Positions 1 to 11,700 of a DNA stretch of 64,000 nt are shown here, in pieces. The position numbers and the translations under genes are program-made. The notes beneath the pieces were generated by a model. It did no database searches, was not told the origin of the DNA, and was given only the letters and a program-made list of their open reading frames with translations. Source of the stretch: Ceratothoa steindachneri (lineage: Eukaryota > Arthropoda > Malacostraca > Isopoda > Cymothoidae); NCBI GenBank assembly GCA_963969495.1, contig OZ018330.1:49807706-49871705 (forward strand), written 5' to 3'. Within the stretch, counting starts at the first letter, position 1, and every line of letters starts with the position of its first letter.

Positions 1-757
1 CAATCGTGGAACACTCAACCTGCTTCTCCTGAAGTTCAATGACGTACTGGAAGCTGGGCCTTTCGTCATCCTGGAGGGTGCGACCTTCCCACAGATCTCT
101 CAGAATGGAGAGTGGACCTCTCATTGACCGACCATACAGTAGTTCAAAGGCCGAAAATCCAATCATGTCGCTCGGAAGATCTCTGAGGGCAAACAAGGTT
201 GGATGAGATACTTATGCCACTCACGGGGCTTCTTGGCACATAACTTACGGAGATATCCTTTAGAGGTGCATGTAGCCTCTCGATCCTACCATTCCCCCTA
301 GGCTGGAAAGGAGTAGTGAAGATCGGTTTCACACCTAGCAGCTTATGAAGTTCATTCATCAAGTTCGACGTAAATGTGGCTCCACGGTCTGACAGTATTT
401 CTCGCCCAATCCCAACTCTGGAGAAAACTGACAGCGATGCTTTAGAAACGCATATGGAGTTTATGTCCTTTAGGGGTACAGAAAGCAAATGGTAACAGTG
501 ATGATGGCCATGGGCTGTAGTGAGACTGGTCGTACTCGTCCTTCCGTCGAAAAGCGTTGACACTTGTCGCAGGAATGCCAGAAGGCTCTTATGTCGGTTT
601 CCAAGCCAGGCCCATAAAACTGTTCTGCGTACTTTAATTCAGTCTTCCTATTTGAAAAATGGCCATCCAAGGGGCTCTCACGAGCAACAGAGAGGATAAT
701 AGGGCGACAATCACGGGGAGCAACTATAATAATCACTTGCTTTTCTAGTTTAACCAA
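1..757 (-). pseudogene. Ty3/gypsy integrase fragment
   Basis: Two overlapping minus-strand reading frames join into the front half of a retroviral-type integrase. The upstream part (757-470) holds the H2C2 zinc-binding region, ending in SCDKCQR. The downstream part (563-144) holds the core, with LSDRGATFTSNLMNELHK (second catalytic Asp) and TPFQPRGNGRIERLHAPLK (third catalytic residue, the Glu of GRIERLH). This layout is typical of Ty3/gypsy pol. The frame changes between the two halves, so the copy is broken. Minus-strand transcription leaves the window at base 1, so the rest of pol lies outside. No LTR is visible on the right, where the copy stops just before a (TA)n tract. Whether it belongs to the gypsy family at 8410-17011 cannot be tested, because that copy has lost its integrase. 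Confidence 0.85.
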
Positions 758-793
758 GGATAATTTTTGTTAGATGAAGATGATGCTTGAGTT

Positions 794-799
<6 letters not shown>

Positions 800-871
<72 letters not shown>
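800..871. repeat. (TA)n microsatellite
   Basis: Pure TA dinucleotide tract between the gypsy integrase fragment and the Penelope-like fragments. Open frames across it read as poly Tyr-Ile and are not genes. Confidence 0.97.
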
Positions 872-875
<4 letters not shown>

Positions 876-909
876 ACAATTGTTAAATTCAATGACAGAT
901 TACAAATAT

Positions 910-1027
910 GTTAATAAAACCACTGTTGAGGAGCGTAGTATTTATTATCTCGAGACCAGTTTCGGCATTGAGTTTGTCATGTCATCCTCAGTTGAACACT
1001 AAGAATACATGCAGTACCACCAAGCGT

Positions 1028-1029
<2 letters not shown>
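910..1029 (+). mobile_element. Penelope-like fragment, inverted partner
   Basis: Bases 910-960 are the near-perfect reverse complement of 2000-2050. The sequence at 1013-1028 repeats, in plus orientation, the start of the RT stub found on the minus strand near 1990. This is therefore a second, plus-oriented piece of the same Penelope-like family, cut at a (TA)n tract. On the minus strand, bases 991-985 read CTGAGGA and 963-960 read GAAA, which resembles a hammerhead core. Confidence 0.6.

Positions 1030-1097
<68 letters not shown>
1030..1097. repeat. (TA)n microsatellite
   Basis: TA tract separating the plus-oriented and minus-oriented Penelope-like pieces. It starts exactly where the RT-coding sequence would continue with a short AT-rich stretch, so it may have grown from that sequence. 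Confidence 0.97.
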
Positions 1098-1099
<2 letters not shown>

Positions 1100-2050
1100 T
1101 ATCTTTTAAGATTAGATTTTTGAAGTAGGGGCTGCATTTGAATAGCCCATTTGAATTTCATCTATAAGAGCGGATTCAATGGCCTTTCTTTTGCGGCAGT
1201 CTTTACATGGGTAGATTAGTTTGGCCTGTGGGAAGTCTATTGGGTGGTTAAAGCTATTGGTGTGTGTGAAAAGACTAGAGGCTGTGTTTCCCAGTCTAAC
1301 GTTTCGTCTGTGTTTGGACATTCTCTTATCCAGATTTCTTCCTGTTTTGCTTATGTAAAATAAAGGGCAGTTAATTTCTTTACAGGGCATTAAATAGACC
1401 CCTGCTTCGTTGGTTCCCTCCATAAATTTGGTGGTAGGGAATGATTTTTTAATGGTCGAAGGGTATTTAAAAGTGGTGGGGTTAGGGGAAAGGATAGTAT
1501 TTCAACCTTTCAGTAATGGAGAAAATGGAAGGGAGAGGCAGTTTCTTTTAGTATCTGGGTTGCTACTTTTAGGCCAATAGAAGTTTTACTTGGCCTTGGA
1601 TAAGCACCCATTGATGATATGGATGGGATATTTTAGTCCTATAAATGTAGAGGTAGTGAATGTAATTTCATCGGACAAGAAACATGGGTCACAAATTCTA
1701 AAAGCTCTCAAAAACATAGACATTACAATGGTTTTTTACTTTTATATCATGGCAAGAATAAAAATGGATGTAAGAATTGGAATTAGTGGTTTTACGGTAT
1801 ACAGAGAAGGTAGGTCGGTCATTTACTCTTACAATTTTGACATCGAGGAAAGGTAAACAATTATTATTTTCCCATTCAAATTTGAATTTTATGGTAGGGT
1901 GGAGGTTATTGAGGCTATTTAAAAAATTGCCAAACGATCCCAGTTGATTTAAAGGCCATATCGATATGACGTCATCAACATATCTGTACGCTTGGTGGGA
2001 CTGGTCTCAAGATAATAAATATTACGCTCCTCAACAGTGGTTTTATTAAC
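1100..2050 (-). mobile_element. Penelope-like element, 5'-truncated: RT stub plus GIY-YIG
   Basis: The minus strand first encodes the RT catalytic motif (AYRYVDDVISIWP, about 1990-1955). It continues through the region typical of Penelope-like RTs (NNCLPFLDVKIV, then SVYRKTTNSNSYIHFY). A C-terminal GIY-YIG endonuclease follows at 1423-1112, with AGVYLMPC, FYISKTGRNL and KHRRNVRLGN. Penelope-like elements join a telomerase-related RT to such a nuclease. All RT upstream of the YVDD box is missing. In its place stands a 51-bp stretch (2050-2000) inverted relative to 910-960. The sequence between 1590 and 1430 is frameshifted, so the copy is dead. It is bounded on both sides by (TA)n. Confidence 0.85.
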
Positions 2051-2055
2051 TTAAC

Positions 2056-2145
<90 letters not shown>

Positions 2146-2149
2146 TATG
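2056..2149. repeat. (TA)n microsatellite, interrupted
   Basis: TA tract with a few C and AA interruptions bordering the Penelope-like fragment. A short stretch beyond it (2150-2390) shows no recognisable element. A smaller TA tract follows at 2392-2420. Confidence 0.95.
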
Positions 2150-2388
2150 CAGGTTCTATTGAGTCCATAGCTGTGGCAGGGTTATTAATTTTACCTTGTA
2201 TTTTCTTAATATTTCTTATAAGTTTTTTAACGGGGTCTTCGAGGCGAGAGCAAACATCCGCGAATGACATTCTTTATTTCTAGACGTCTTTCGACTGTAG
2301 CGGTCTATACCCCTACAAATGTAAATATTTATTCCTTACTATTATAGCGATGCCTCTGGGCATTCCTATTATAAAAACCTAGTAAACT

Positions 2389-2419
<31 letters not shown>

Positions 2420-2425
<6 letters not shown>

Positions 2426-3215
2426 ATTATTATGCAAAATTCATATCATGCAATCCTTTAACTTTGTCAATTTAATCGTTCAATTATTTTACTTAACTTT
2501 TGTAAATTAAATCACATTTTATGTACAACTTAATAATTCATTAATTAATTTATTTTACTTGTCAATTCATTTAACGTACTACTGTTTCAAACATCATCTC
2601 TAAAAATTTCACACACAAACAAACAAATATACGCTTTCAGCTCGACCAAATAGCACACTATTTGGTCGACTCTCAACATTCTTCGTATAAAGTTCGGTAA
2701 TCATTCCTTCTACAATTAGTCATTTACCTCCAAACAAATCATACTTAGTTAATTCCACTTTCTCTCACAATTCTTTGCAAACGACTATACGAGAGTAGGT
2801 CCTAATTATATTTACTTCTCATATTGTAGCCCCTAATTCACAGTCCATCATAGTCACGATATTATTCCACCATATCATAGTCACGATATTATTCCACCAT
2901 ATTATATCATATTTATTTCACGTACTTCAATTCTCTTCGCATCTTGTTACTGTAAAGCATATTTTACAATATCTTACATTGTATACCTAATCCAACTTAT
3001 CTCATTGTACATTCGTTGATTCTATGAATATATTTATATTTGGTTAATTGCTTTTCTTAAAACCCAGATTATTATTTCAAAATTTATTTCGCTGTCGTCT
3101 TTGTCCTAAAAACTATCAGGCGACAACTTCGATCAAACAAATTTATGGTTATGGTTTTCGAAACGCTATTTAGGCTGATTTATTAACAGAAAATAAATCA
3201 CATGAATTACCATAT

Positions 3216-3220
<5 letters not shown>
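2420..3220. other. AT-rich stretch without recognised genes
   Basis: No supportable coding region. It contains a perfect 11-bp stem with a 4-base loop at 2642-2667 (CGACCAAATAG against CTATTTGGTCG) and a 27-bp unit repeated exactly twice in tandem (2847-2873 and 2874-2900). Confidence 0.7.

Positions 3221-3221
<1 letters not shown>

Positions 3222-3304
<83 letters not shown>
3222..3304. repeat. (TA)n microsatellite in LTR
   Basis: TA tract at the same relative position as the tracts inside the two LTRs of the gypsy element at 8410-17011, so it belongs to the LTR family. Confidence 0.95.
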
Positions 3305-3310
<6 letters not shown>

Positions 3311-4097
3311 TTCAAGAAGGGTTGGTAACCCTGACTTAAATCAGGAGATTGCTACACCAGCTCTCCCAAGCGTCTTAAAATCAAGCCATGAGGTTCATTC
3401 GCTTTGCTGTCACGCATCGGTGAAACAGATCTGTAAATATTTGAATTGTAATTCTTTAGCTAAAAATTTCCCAAAGAATCCCGAATTAATGCGTGATTCT
3501 TTTGTCTCATTTACAGACTCATTCAACTCCGTTATAATCTATTTAACTATAATCCAATCTATAAATCAACTACTATTTGCCAATCACTTTACCAATTATT
3601 ATAATTCCCATTTAACAATTAATTTATCAAACCATTTAACACTTTACCTAATCTAATTATCAATTGTTATACTGAATTTACCAATTACTATTTATAATTT
3701 ATCAATCTATTTACCAAACTATTTACAAATTAATATTTAACAATTATACAATCTATTTATCAATTGCTATAATCCAAATTTACTTATAATACAATCTATT
3801 TACCAATTACCAATCATCATTTGTTATACTCTAATTACCAAACCAAATTTACCAATTGTAAATACATTCCCGTTAACTCATGCAAATTTAATTCACGCGT
3901 AATTCTCAATCCAGTCTTAAATTCTTACTGTAAAAATACATCTTTAAATAATCAACTGTTTATTCAATAATATATATTTTTCTTAACTCTTTGTTCTTAA
4001 TTTACCTATTCTCCCAACGTCGCCCTGATTTAGGCCTAAGGAATTAATTCGTCTGCAAAATTTAGACTTCGCGTTAGCATTTAACTTCATTCCCTTG
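3305..4097 (+). mobile_element. Gypsy LTR fragment, opposite orientation
   Basis: This stretch is the reverse complement of the LTR seen at 16097-17011. Shared landmarks include GGTTGGTAACC near 3320, the segment around AACTCCGTTATAATC near 3525, and the GGCCTAAGGAATT region near 4035. It is diverged, with several indels, and ends near 4097. It is a truncated or solo LTR from a plus-oriented copy of the same family. No coding sequence of the element is visible nearby. Confidence 0.8.
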
Positions 4098-4218
4098 AAT
4101 AATGAAATAAAGTTTTTTTATGTTTATTGTGATCTGAGAGCTATTTAGGATATTGCCGCAATATTCATTCAAAACCTATAAGACCATGTTAGGTCATCTT
4201 CAGGGAATGAACATAAAT
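4098..4218. other. Short spacer with Penelope-like terminal relic
   Basis: On the minus strand, bases 4196-4176 read CTGAAGATGACC, a short loop, then GGTC. This matches the front half of hammerhead-like motifs found at Penelope-like ends elsewhere in the window, but the GAAA that should follow is replaced. It lies between the LTR fragment and the LINE A 3' junction. Confidence 0.35.
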
Positions 4219-4229
4219 GGAATTATTCA
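4219..4229. repeat. Target duplication copy 1 of LINE pair
   Basis: The 11-bp sequence GGAATTATTCA lies directly next to the LINE A 3' end. The same 11 bp recur at 18515-18525 and 23703-23713. Confidence 0.85.
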
Positions 4230-4463
4230 TTGGACATTAGAGATAAAAAGTGGAGAAATTAGATAGATAGAGAAATAGTTAGTTAGTTAGTGAAAGGTTT
4301 AGTGGTGAAATTTGGGAATAAGGGATAGAAAAGATAGTTAGGGCCCTGGGGAAAGGGTATCTCTGTGTTTCTTTTCACTAGTGTATTTGTTGTTTTACTT
4401 TCATCTTTGTTAATTTAGCTTCGAAGCCTTTAAAATTTTTTAACATTTGTGTTAGTCTTATTA

Positions 4464-4570
<107 letters not shown>

Positions 4571-4623
4571 TATCAAATTCTATGACTATTAGTTTGTACA
4601 AAAACATTTGTACCTAGTAGCTT

Positions 4624-7456
4624 TCAAGCCTTTTTATGCGTGTGTTCTGTGACTTTGTCGATTGTTTTTGTTATCTTTGGGATATATTGCTTATTCTGTA
4701 GTATATGCGTAGATCGGGTCTTGTTTTGCTGCGCAGCTCTTCTACTGCTGGGAAATCTTTTCCGAGCCTGGTTCCGTAGTAGGTCGGGAATTCCGAAGTG
4801 TTTCCTGATGAAATCTGGGTCAGAGTTCTTCTCCACCTTCTGCCAAATATTGAGGGCTCTGGTACCTAGGTCTTTGTTTATCGCCCTGATGTTGGCTTCT
4901 TCATGTAGTGTCTGTTGGCGTTTTCTGTCCCTTTTCCTAGCGTTGTTTATTATTAAGAGTGCTTTATTTTGCACTCTTTGCAATTTCATCATCCAAGTTT
5001 TGGGAATGGCCGCTAGTGGCATGGGAAGATACAGAATTTTTGGTCTGATGCAGGCAGAGTAAATTTTCTTCTTATTGTTTCTTCTTAGGTTTCTAAATCG
5101 ATATAAATATCTTATATCTTGACTCGTACCTGCAATTATGCCGTTTATTTGGTCTTTATATCCCCTGGCATTTATTTTTAAGCCTAACACTGTGCCTGCT
5201 CTTTTGTATGGATATCTCTCTTCCCCTACATAAATTGGTGCTATTTAATTTCTGTTGACTGGAATGATTGTAAACTTGTTCAAATTAGTTGCGATTTCCC
5301 AGCGGCGTTCGTATATATTTAGGTTCTCTATTTCATATGCCGTCATCCTTCTATTGTTCTTTTATTTTTATATGTGGAGACTACTATCTGTGTCACGTCG
5401 TCGGCGAACTGGATATACAAAGATTCCTCTAGCCTAGGACTAGGGAGGTCTCTAGTGAATATCGAATAAAGCAGTGGACTCAAACACACACCTTGAGGAA
5501 CGCCCACTTCCAGTTGAAATTCTGGTCCATGGTACTCCCCGATCTTGATAAATGCTCTCCTGTCCATTACGTAATCACAGGTTATTTGCTCCAATCTGGG
5601 ATTGAGTCCCAGTTGGAGGATCTTAAACTGTAGTCCTCTACGCCACACTTTATCGAATGCTTTCCTGACGTCACTCAATACTAGATCAGCGTGCTTCTTT
5701 TCTTTTTCTATTTGGGTTAATTTCTCTGCTATCATCGCCAGTGCTGTGTCCGTACCTCTCTGCCTTCTAAATCCGTGCTGTTGACGGTTGTGCAGGTTAT
5801 TGGCTTCCAGGTAGGATTGCACTCTGTTTGCGATGATTTTTTCGAAAACTTTTCCTCCAAATTCGAAGAGTGAGATCGGGCGGTAATATGCTAGGGAGAT
5901 TGGGGACTTCCCCGACTTAGGAATGAATATTATTTTTGATATTTTTTAGACATCGGGAAAGTATCCCATATGTAGAGCCGCGTTCATGATGTTAATTAAT
6001 CCTTGTTTTATGTTGGGTGGAGCGTTACTAAAGTTTGCTTTCGTTAAGCCTGAGTGTCTTGGGGCACGCTGCTTAAACGTTTTTAGGATTTCGTTTAACT
6101 CCTGTTGGGAGATCTTTTTCCCTAGGCCCACCATGGGTCTTTCCGCTGTAGCGTTATTGAACGGATATGTTCGTTCTATTACTTTGTTCAACTGGTTTAT
6201 TATCTCGTTCCCGAATTCTGTGTCGAAATTTTCCTCTTCAGGGGAAATTTTAAATATGTTTGACCAGTATTCTCTAAATTCTACTTCAATCTCCGCTGGT
6301 TCAGTAATCACTTCGCCGTCTAGATTTTTGATGTTTGTACTTTTGTTTGCTGGCTTTCCTCTGAACCTCTTCACTGTTTGCCAGAACCTTATGGGTCCAT
6401 TTCCTCATCGAGTTCTTCAATGAGTCATCTCAAATTTCTGCTTCCTGTTTTATGATCAGTTGGTGGAGGTGTTCTTTAGTTTCACGCCTCATCTGGTGGA
6501 GGTCCCTGTTTGGTCCCCATCTGTTGATTGCGTCCACTAAGCCTCTGTATTCTTCTTGAATAGCAATCATTTCCAGTGTCCATTTTGGAGCTGGTAGGGT
6601 TTTATATTTTATCTTTGGGATAGTGATTCTATCTGCCTCCAATATTTTCGTTGTATGGTGGTTTAGTTCTTCATCAATTTCTCCTGGTGTAGCTTCCTCT
6701 AGGCTTGCTGGGACGTAGTTCGGGCAAACGGCCTGGTAAGCCTCCCAGTCTGCTCGCGCATATGACTTACTTTCCCTTACTGGTATTTTGATTGGTCTTG
6801 TTGAGAGTGTGATGGTTAATGCTTCGTGGTCGCTGGGTATCATAGGTCCGGGGGCGATGTGATAGTTGTAAGGAAACCTTGAGCTTGTTAAAACTATGGC
6901 GGGTTTAGTTGCACCTCTCGCTGAGTAATAGGTTGGGAACTCTGATCCAATGCGCACTGCTATGTTTCGCTCTAGTAGAAGTTCCAGATTTCGTCCCGCC
7001 GCGTTGGTGCTGGTGTACTCAGCGGCCCTACATCTTGCGTTTAAGTCACCGGCGAACATCACCGTTTTCTTATGGGCAAACAGCTTCAAGAAGTTGTGGA
7101 TATGAATGTACCCCCCTTCTTGGGAGTTGGTACCCAGTAGCGATAGTTAGGGGCCCTATGATAGTTTGGACCTCTAGTGCTACGTATGACTCATCTAATT
7201 TATGTAGATGTTTGTGCATGAGGCCTTTTCGGATTGCTATCGCCGTACCGTCGAAGGCTTCAGCTGTATGGCTTGTTGTATAAACTTGGTACATGAATAT
7301 TTTCATGTCTTTGTTTTTCGTATCGATGCCGTGTTCGGATATTAAAATAATATCTAGGTTGAGGTTCTGAATTATTATTCCATACTCGGAACTTTTATTT
7401 GTCCAACCATTTACGTCCATGTACATTATTTTTAGGTTTCTATTTGCAGTGTCCAT
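4624..7456 (-). pseudogene. LINE A ORF2: endonuclease and RT, decayed
   Basis: ORF2 supplies the nuclease that nicks target DNA and the RT that copies the RNA there. Five minus-strand segments in changing frames make it up. Segment 7456-7070 is the APE endonuclease N-terminus (MYMDVNGWTNKSSEYG, ILISEHGID). Segment 7089-6430 continues it with FAGDLNARC and PSDHEAL, the late catalytic boxes, then the linker. Segment 6374-5946 is the pre-RT region. Segment 5822-5343 is the RT, with LVLSDVRKAFDKVW (motif A) and YIQFADDVTQI (motif C). Segment 5190-4624 is the C-terminal domain. All key catalytic boxes remain visible, but at least four frame changes break the gene. No RNase H domain follows the RT. 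Confidence 0.85.
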
Positions 7457-8094
7457 TTTGTAGAATGTGTCTTCTGTTTTTCTTGTTGTTTTGTTTTAAC
7501 TTGGTTGTACCTTTTTTTAGTCTTCTCTTCTGTCTTGCTTTGACCCTGAGGCCTGGTGAGAGGGTGTTCTGCATTTACCGTTTTGCTTTTTATTAAATTC
7601 ACTCTAAGAGATATTGTTGAAAATTTCTGGAGTGTATTTAGTTTTTCCTTGATAAAGGGCCTCTTCGACCTGGTTCTGTGGCATTTGGTCTTCGTATTGC
7701 CATTCGATTTTCTCGTTTATAATTCCCTCGGTGATGGCCTCAGCATGGTGTTCCTTGGGATAGATAGTGTTCCCTGTAGCGAAAAGCTTGAGATTAATTC
7801 TTTCTGCATTTATATCATGTTTTTTTTTCTCTTGGTAGACGACGGGGATCTTTTCCTCTGTTGGCTGTTGGTCCTCTTTTGGTCTCTGGCTGCACGTTCT
7901 GAGTTTTTTTTTATATTATTTGTTCCTGCTCTGTCTCTGTTTCCATCTCCTCTGCATTATGATATTGTTTTTCTTGTTTTTTACCTGTTTCCGCGTTCTT
8001 TCTCGCTTCCTGTGCGGCAATTCTTGGATCTCTGGAGTTTAAGGCGTTTCTTCCTGCTTGAGTTGGTAGTTAACCCTGGGTGGGTTAAACAAGT

Positions 8095-8409
8095 TTAATT
8101 TTCAGAACTTCTTCTGATGGAGGATTGTCGGGGAACCACATTTGAGGCATTCCGTTGTTTTTCAGCATCATATTTAGTATTTAGTTCTGTCTTGAACGTC
8201 CCTGGTCTTGATACGAGTAGGTTCGCAATATGGGCGTAATAAATACAGCCCATTATTTGCGTTGAATTTTCGTTTTCTACGTGTAGCATTGTATTGTCCT
8301 TGTTTGTTTCTGCCTTGAATGCTTTCGTCACCTGGGCGTACGTGTTTTTCCTCTTCTGTCCTTCTTCTTGTCTTTTTTCTTTTTATTATGTTTTTCTTGA
8401 AGGAACATG
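8095..8409 (-). pseudogene. LINE A ORF1, C-terminal part
   Basis: Minus-strand sequence homologous to the end of ORF1 in LINE B, for example the box GCIYYAHIANLL against CCIYYAHIANI. The TYAQV motif that follows the CCHC knuckles is present near 8345, but in a different frame from its surroundings. The upstream part of the same ORF lies at 17017-17722, beyond the gypsy insertion. Bases 7457-8094 between ORF1 and ORF2 hold the degraded ORF1 tail and spacer. Confidence 0.8.
8405..8409. repeat. Gypsy target site duplication, left (ACATG)
   Basis: ACATG stands immediately left of the gypsy LTR and again at 17012-17016 on its right. A 5-bp duplication fits Ty3/gypsy. In LINE A it encodes part of the conserved TLAMTC box, which reads through once one copy is removed. 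Confidence 0.85.
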
Positions 8410-8749
8410 TATAGGTTGCTAGTTGGTTATTGCGCCAATACACTAGGTAGCTCAGGTCACACTAAACCCCCAAACCTATATTTTTGTTATACAAGGGAAA
8501 TGAAGTTAATTGCTAACGGGAAGTCTGAATTTGCAGACGAAATTTCCTTAGGCCTAAATCGGCAACGTCGTGGGAATACGTGTATTAAAACAAAGAGATA
8601 CGAAAAATATATATTATGGAATGGACAGTTATGATTAAAAAGTGAAATTATACAGTTTATGGTTGGATTGAATTTTACGCGGGTGAATTAACTTTGCATG
8701 GGTTAATGAGAATTAGCGTACACATATGATTATTGATAATTATATTGAC
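8410..8749 (-). repeat. Gypsy 3' LTR, distal part
   Basis: This is colinear with the low-coordinate part of the 5' LTR (from 16097). Landmarks are TTATTGCGCCAATA, GGCCTAAATC and ACGCGGGTGAATTAAC. The LTR continues at 12604 after the P-like insertion. Confidence 0.9.
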
Positions 8750-11700
8750 CATAGATAACGAATACTTGATTGGTAGCTCAAAATCGGGTGATTCCATAGA
8801 GGGGCTAGACAGGAAAAACAAAAATAGTTCTCATTTCTTTATTTTTAAAGATATTCACCGCAAATTTGGCATGAAGCACCCTGGGACCAATGTACTTCGA
8901 GCTGTAAAGTCAAATTTTTATTCGAAGAACAGATTCGGCGTGACGAACGAAAGTGTGACTTATTTAATGAAAAAATAAAAAATAAAAAACTTATATTTAT
9001 AACCGAAGTTGGTTATATTCAATTCCATTTTATTTAATAAGGCTGTGTACAATGGGATTCTTAGATACTACAGAGTGTCTACTAATATCAAATTTCAAAA
9101 TTCCATAGGTTTTCTAGGTCTTTTCCAAGTACTTAAAAAAAAATAAATGGCAAAATTTCTAATTAAAACTGTAATGAAAAATGGGAATATTTCATTTAAC
9201 TACAAACATATTTCAAGGTATATTCTAATAAATGAAATAAAGTAGGTAGCATTAATTAAAAAAAAAAAGAAGCAATCCCTCCAGGGCCCACACCTGACCA
9301 ATCTAGCAAACAATTATATTTCCACTAGGTATCATTTAGCTAGACCCCCGCATTTGATTTCATTTTTTTTTACTTTATAAATCTTTTTCATAGCCCATGG
9401 GTGAGTACCGACTATATTATTCTGAAATAGGTATAATAAAGTAATAGCTAGTAAGAATCTAGGGTGTGGACACCCTGTACTAGCAACCTATTCCATGGTT
9501 AACCTGGATTCTAATATCTACCCTACGAAATAGAGATACATAACAAATGTCAGTGGCTACGCACATTTAAATTGACTTAGGACTTTTTCTCACTAGAAAG
9601 TTTCTTCTTCTTGTAGTCACTTTTGCTCCTGGTAGCTTTCTCGGGTGCATCCGGATTACCTCTTTTTATGCCTCTTCTTTTGACTTTTGCATAGGCATCA
9701 CTGTTAGCTTTTGACCCCATATTTTTGCCCATGACATGAAAGAGGGACCTGGCGATGGCAGGAACAACGGTGTTGACCAGGCTGCAACCCTTTTCACAGT
9801 TCAGCAAGGAAATGCCTAAGTCATTGCTCATTATTTACTTGTAGACACTCACGAACACTTTTTCTGAAGAGTAGGCCGCCAGGAACTTGGCCCCCCTTTC
9901 GCCTGGTGTTGCCATCGCCTTGAAGACTTCCACGGCAATCATGGCTATGTGGATGCACTTGTTTGAGAGGTAGAGGAGACCGCCGCGACACGCGTAGTTC
10001 AATCATCTCTCTGAAGGTCTCTAGTAGCTTCTCGGGATCGGTCACATGAACTAAAGGCATAAGGGTGTTGCCCTCTGCCAGAGCCTCCTGGCAAGAAGTA
10101 CACTTTAGGCGGTGGTGAGCCTTTCTGAGCAAGTAGCGCAGAAATGTCCCACTCCACCGGCCCTTGCCCGGGTCCAAACTCTCGGATTTGATGTCCAGCT
10201 CCTCAACAAACTCCTTGGCCAGTTGGTCGTTGTTTGTTTTCTGGGCTCCATGGAGTGGGACCATGTGCTCCTTGACTTCTTCCAGGGTGTATCCAGACAG
10301 CTTGATGAGGGAGATGTTCTTGATGAGGGTCTCTGCTTGGAAGAACTGTTTGGCATCGGTCCAGTAGTTGGTGCCAGACATGTTGCGGCGGCGGCCAAAG
10401 GCATGCTCCTCCTTGTCCGATGTCATCTTGCCAGGGCAGATGTTGATGATGCGCTGGTCCTTGTACCTGTCTTAGACGTCCATGATGGCGGCGCACGCGT
10501 TGGTCGACGTCAGGTACACTGCCTTCCTGGTGTCAGTGGTGAATATCCTGTTGCTATGGTAGCCACAGGATGGCCAAGCCTTCATGAGTTCTGCCGTGTC
10601 CCGCAAGAACTGGACGTGCCTCTGAGTGATCTCGTCCTCCAGTTTCCACACGGCTTTTCGGGAGTCATACCTGAAAGAGCAGAATGTTAATTGACATCTA
10701 TCACTATGTAAAATATTTTACATTTGTTTAATTGTTGTCTAACTAGAGGCAGAAGCAACACATGTGAAACAACAGCATTTTTAATGAAAAGATAAAAATG
10801 CCCTAAATTTTAACATTAAATAGGAATGCAATTTATTAATATTAAACAATTAAAAAACTGTCCGAAAATCCGCATCTTTTACCTCTTGTCTTGGCCTAGC
10901 CTTCTGACGTTGAGAATGGTGAACCAGTTGCTCACCCACTCGAGGAACAAGGCTGTGTTATTCCAGTGGGGAAGACCCTTTTGCTTGGCGCAGAATCGCA
11001 AGGCGGCGACGGTTGATGGGTTCACGGCAGCTGCCATCAGACTGACGCTCTGACGCTCAAGGTTGTATGGGTTGATGATCTTGTGCGTCAGCTTGTGTCC
11101 TGACCTCATTGCTCCCTGGTATTTTGAAAACAGCTGCCTGAAGTGTGACATGTTTGCAGTGACGGCTTGGTTGTGTTTCCTCTCCTCCTGCAGGGTGGGG
11201 AGCAAGTGTAGCATGATGATGGTTTTGTTGAGGAGCACGTATTACATATTTTTGCTGATATGTACAGGGTCATAGAACACAAAGACACGCGGTGGGATAG
11301 TGACTGGAAACTCCTCTCCGCCCATGTGTTGGATGAAAGACTGGTTGACCCTGTGGTTGTCCATGGTCAAGATGTGTACGTCAAAATTAATGTCAATCAG
11401 AATGTCACAGCAGGTGTTGAAAATGATCTTCATGTTCTCGGCAGAGACATTCTTGATAGGCTCCATGACAATCTTGTCCTGATAGCTTCCAGTGATAAAG
11501 TTGACATGTGCGCAGAGCAGAGTCTTGGTAAAGGTGCCATCTTTCTCCCCAAAGAACGAGCCACTGACGAGGCTGAGGGTCTGTGGCGAGCTGTCGCTGA
11601 TCCCCGCCACAGAGGGGCGCGGCTATGAGACACCTTAGGGATGGAGTACATGAGCGACACTGTGGCGCCATAAAGTCGCATGTGCACTCCTGGACTAAGG

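Noticed and set aside
787..1123. Open frames reading Tyr-Ile-Tyr-Ile across (TA)n tracts, here and at each TA tract of the window
   Set aside because: They are direct translations of a dinucleotide repeat in frames that happen to lack stops, with no domain at either end.
1290..1310. CGAAACGT on the minus strand, considered as part of a hammerhead
   Set aside because: It is inside the GIY-YIG coding sequence (HRRNVRLGN), and no CUGANGA element or stem II precedes it.
7399..8098. Plus-strand open frames of 65 and 180 codons, rich in Phe and Leu, resembling membrane proteins
   Set aside because: They are the antisense of the LINE A ORF1-ORF2 spacer and ORF1 tail. The hydrophobicity comes from the T-rich complement of an A-rich coding strand.
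10112..10690. 192-codon plus-strand frame
   Set aside because: Antisense of the conserved P-type transposase exon, whose minus-strand reading aligns with known motifs and a splice site.
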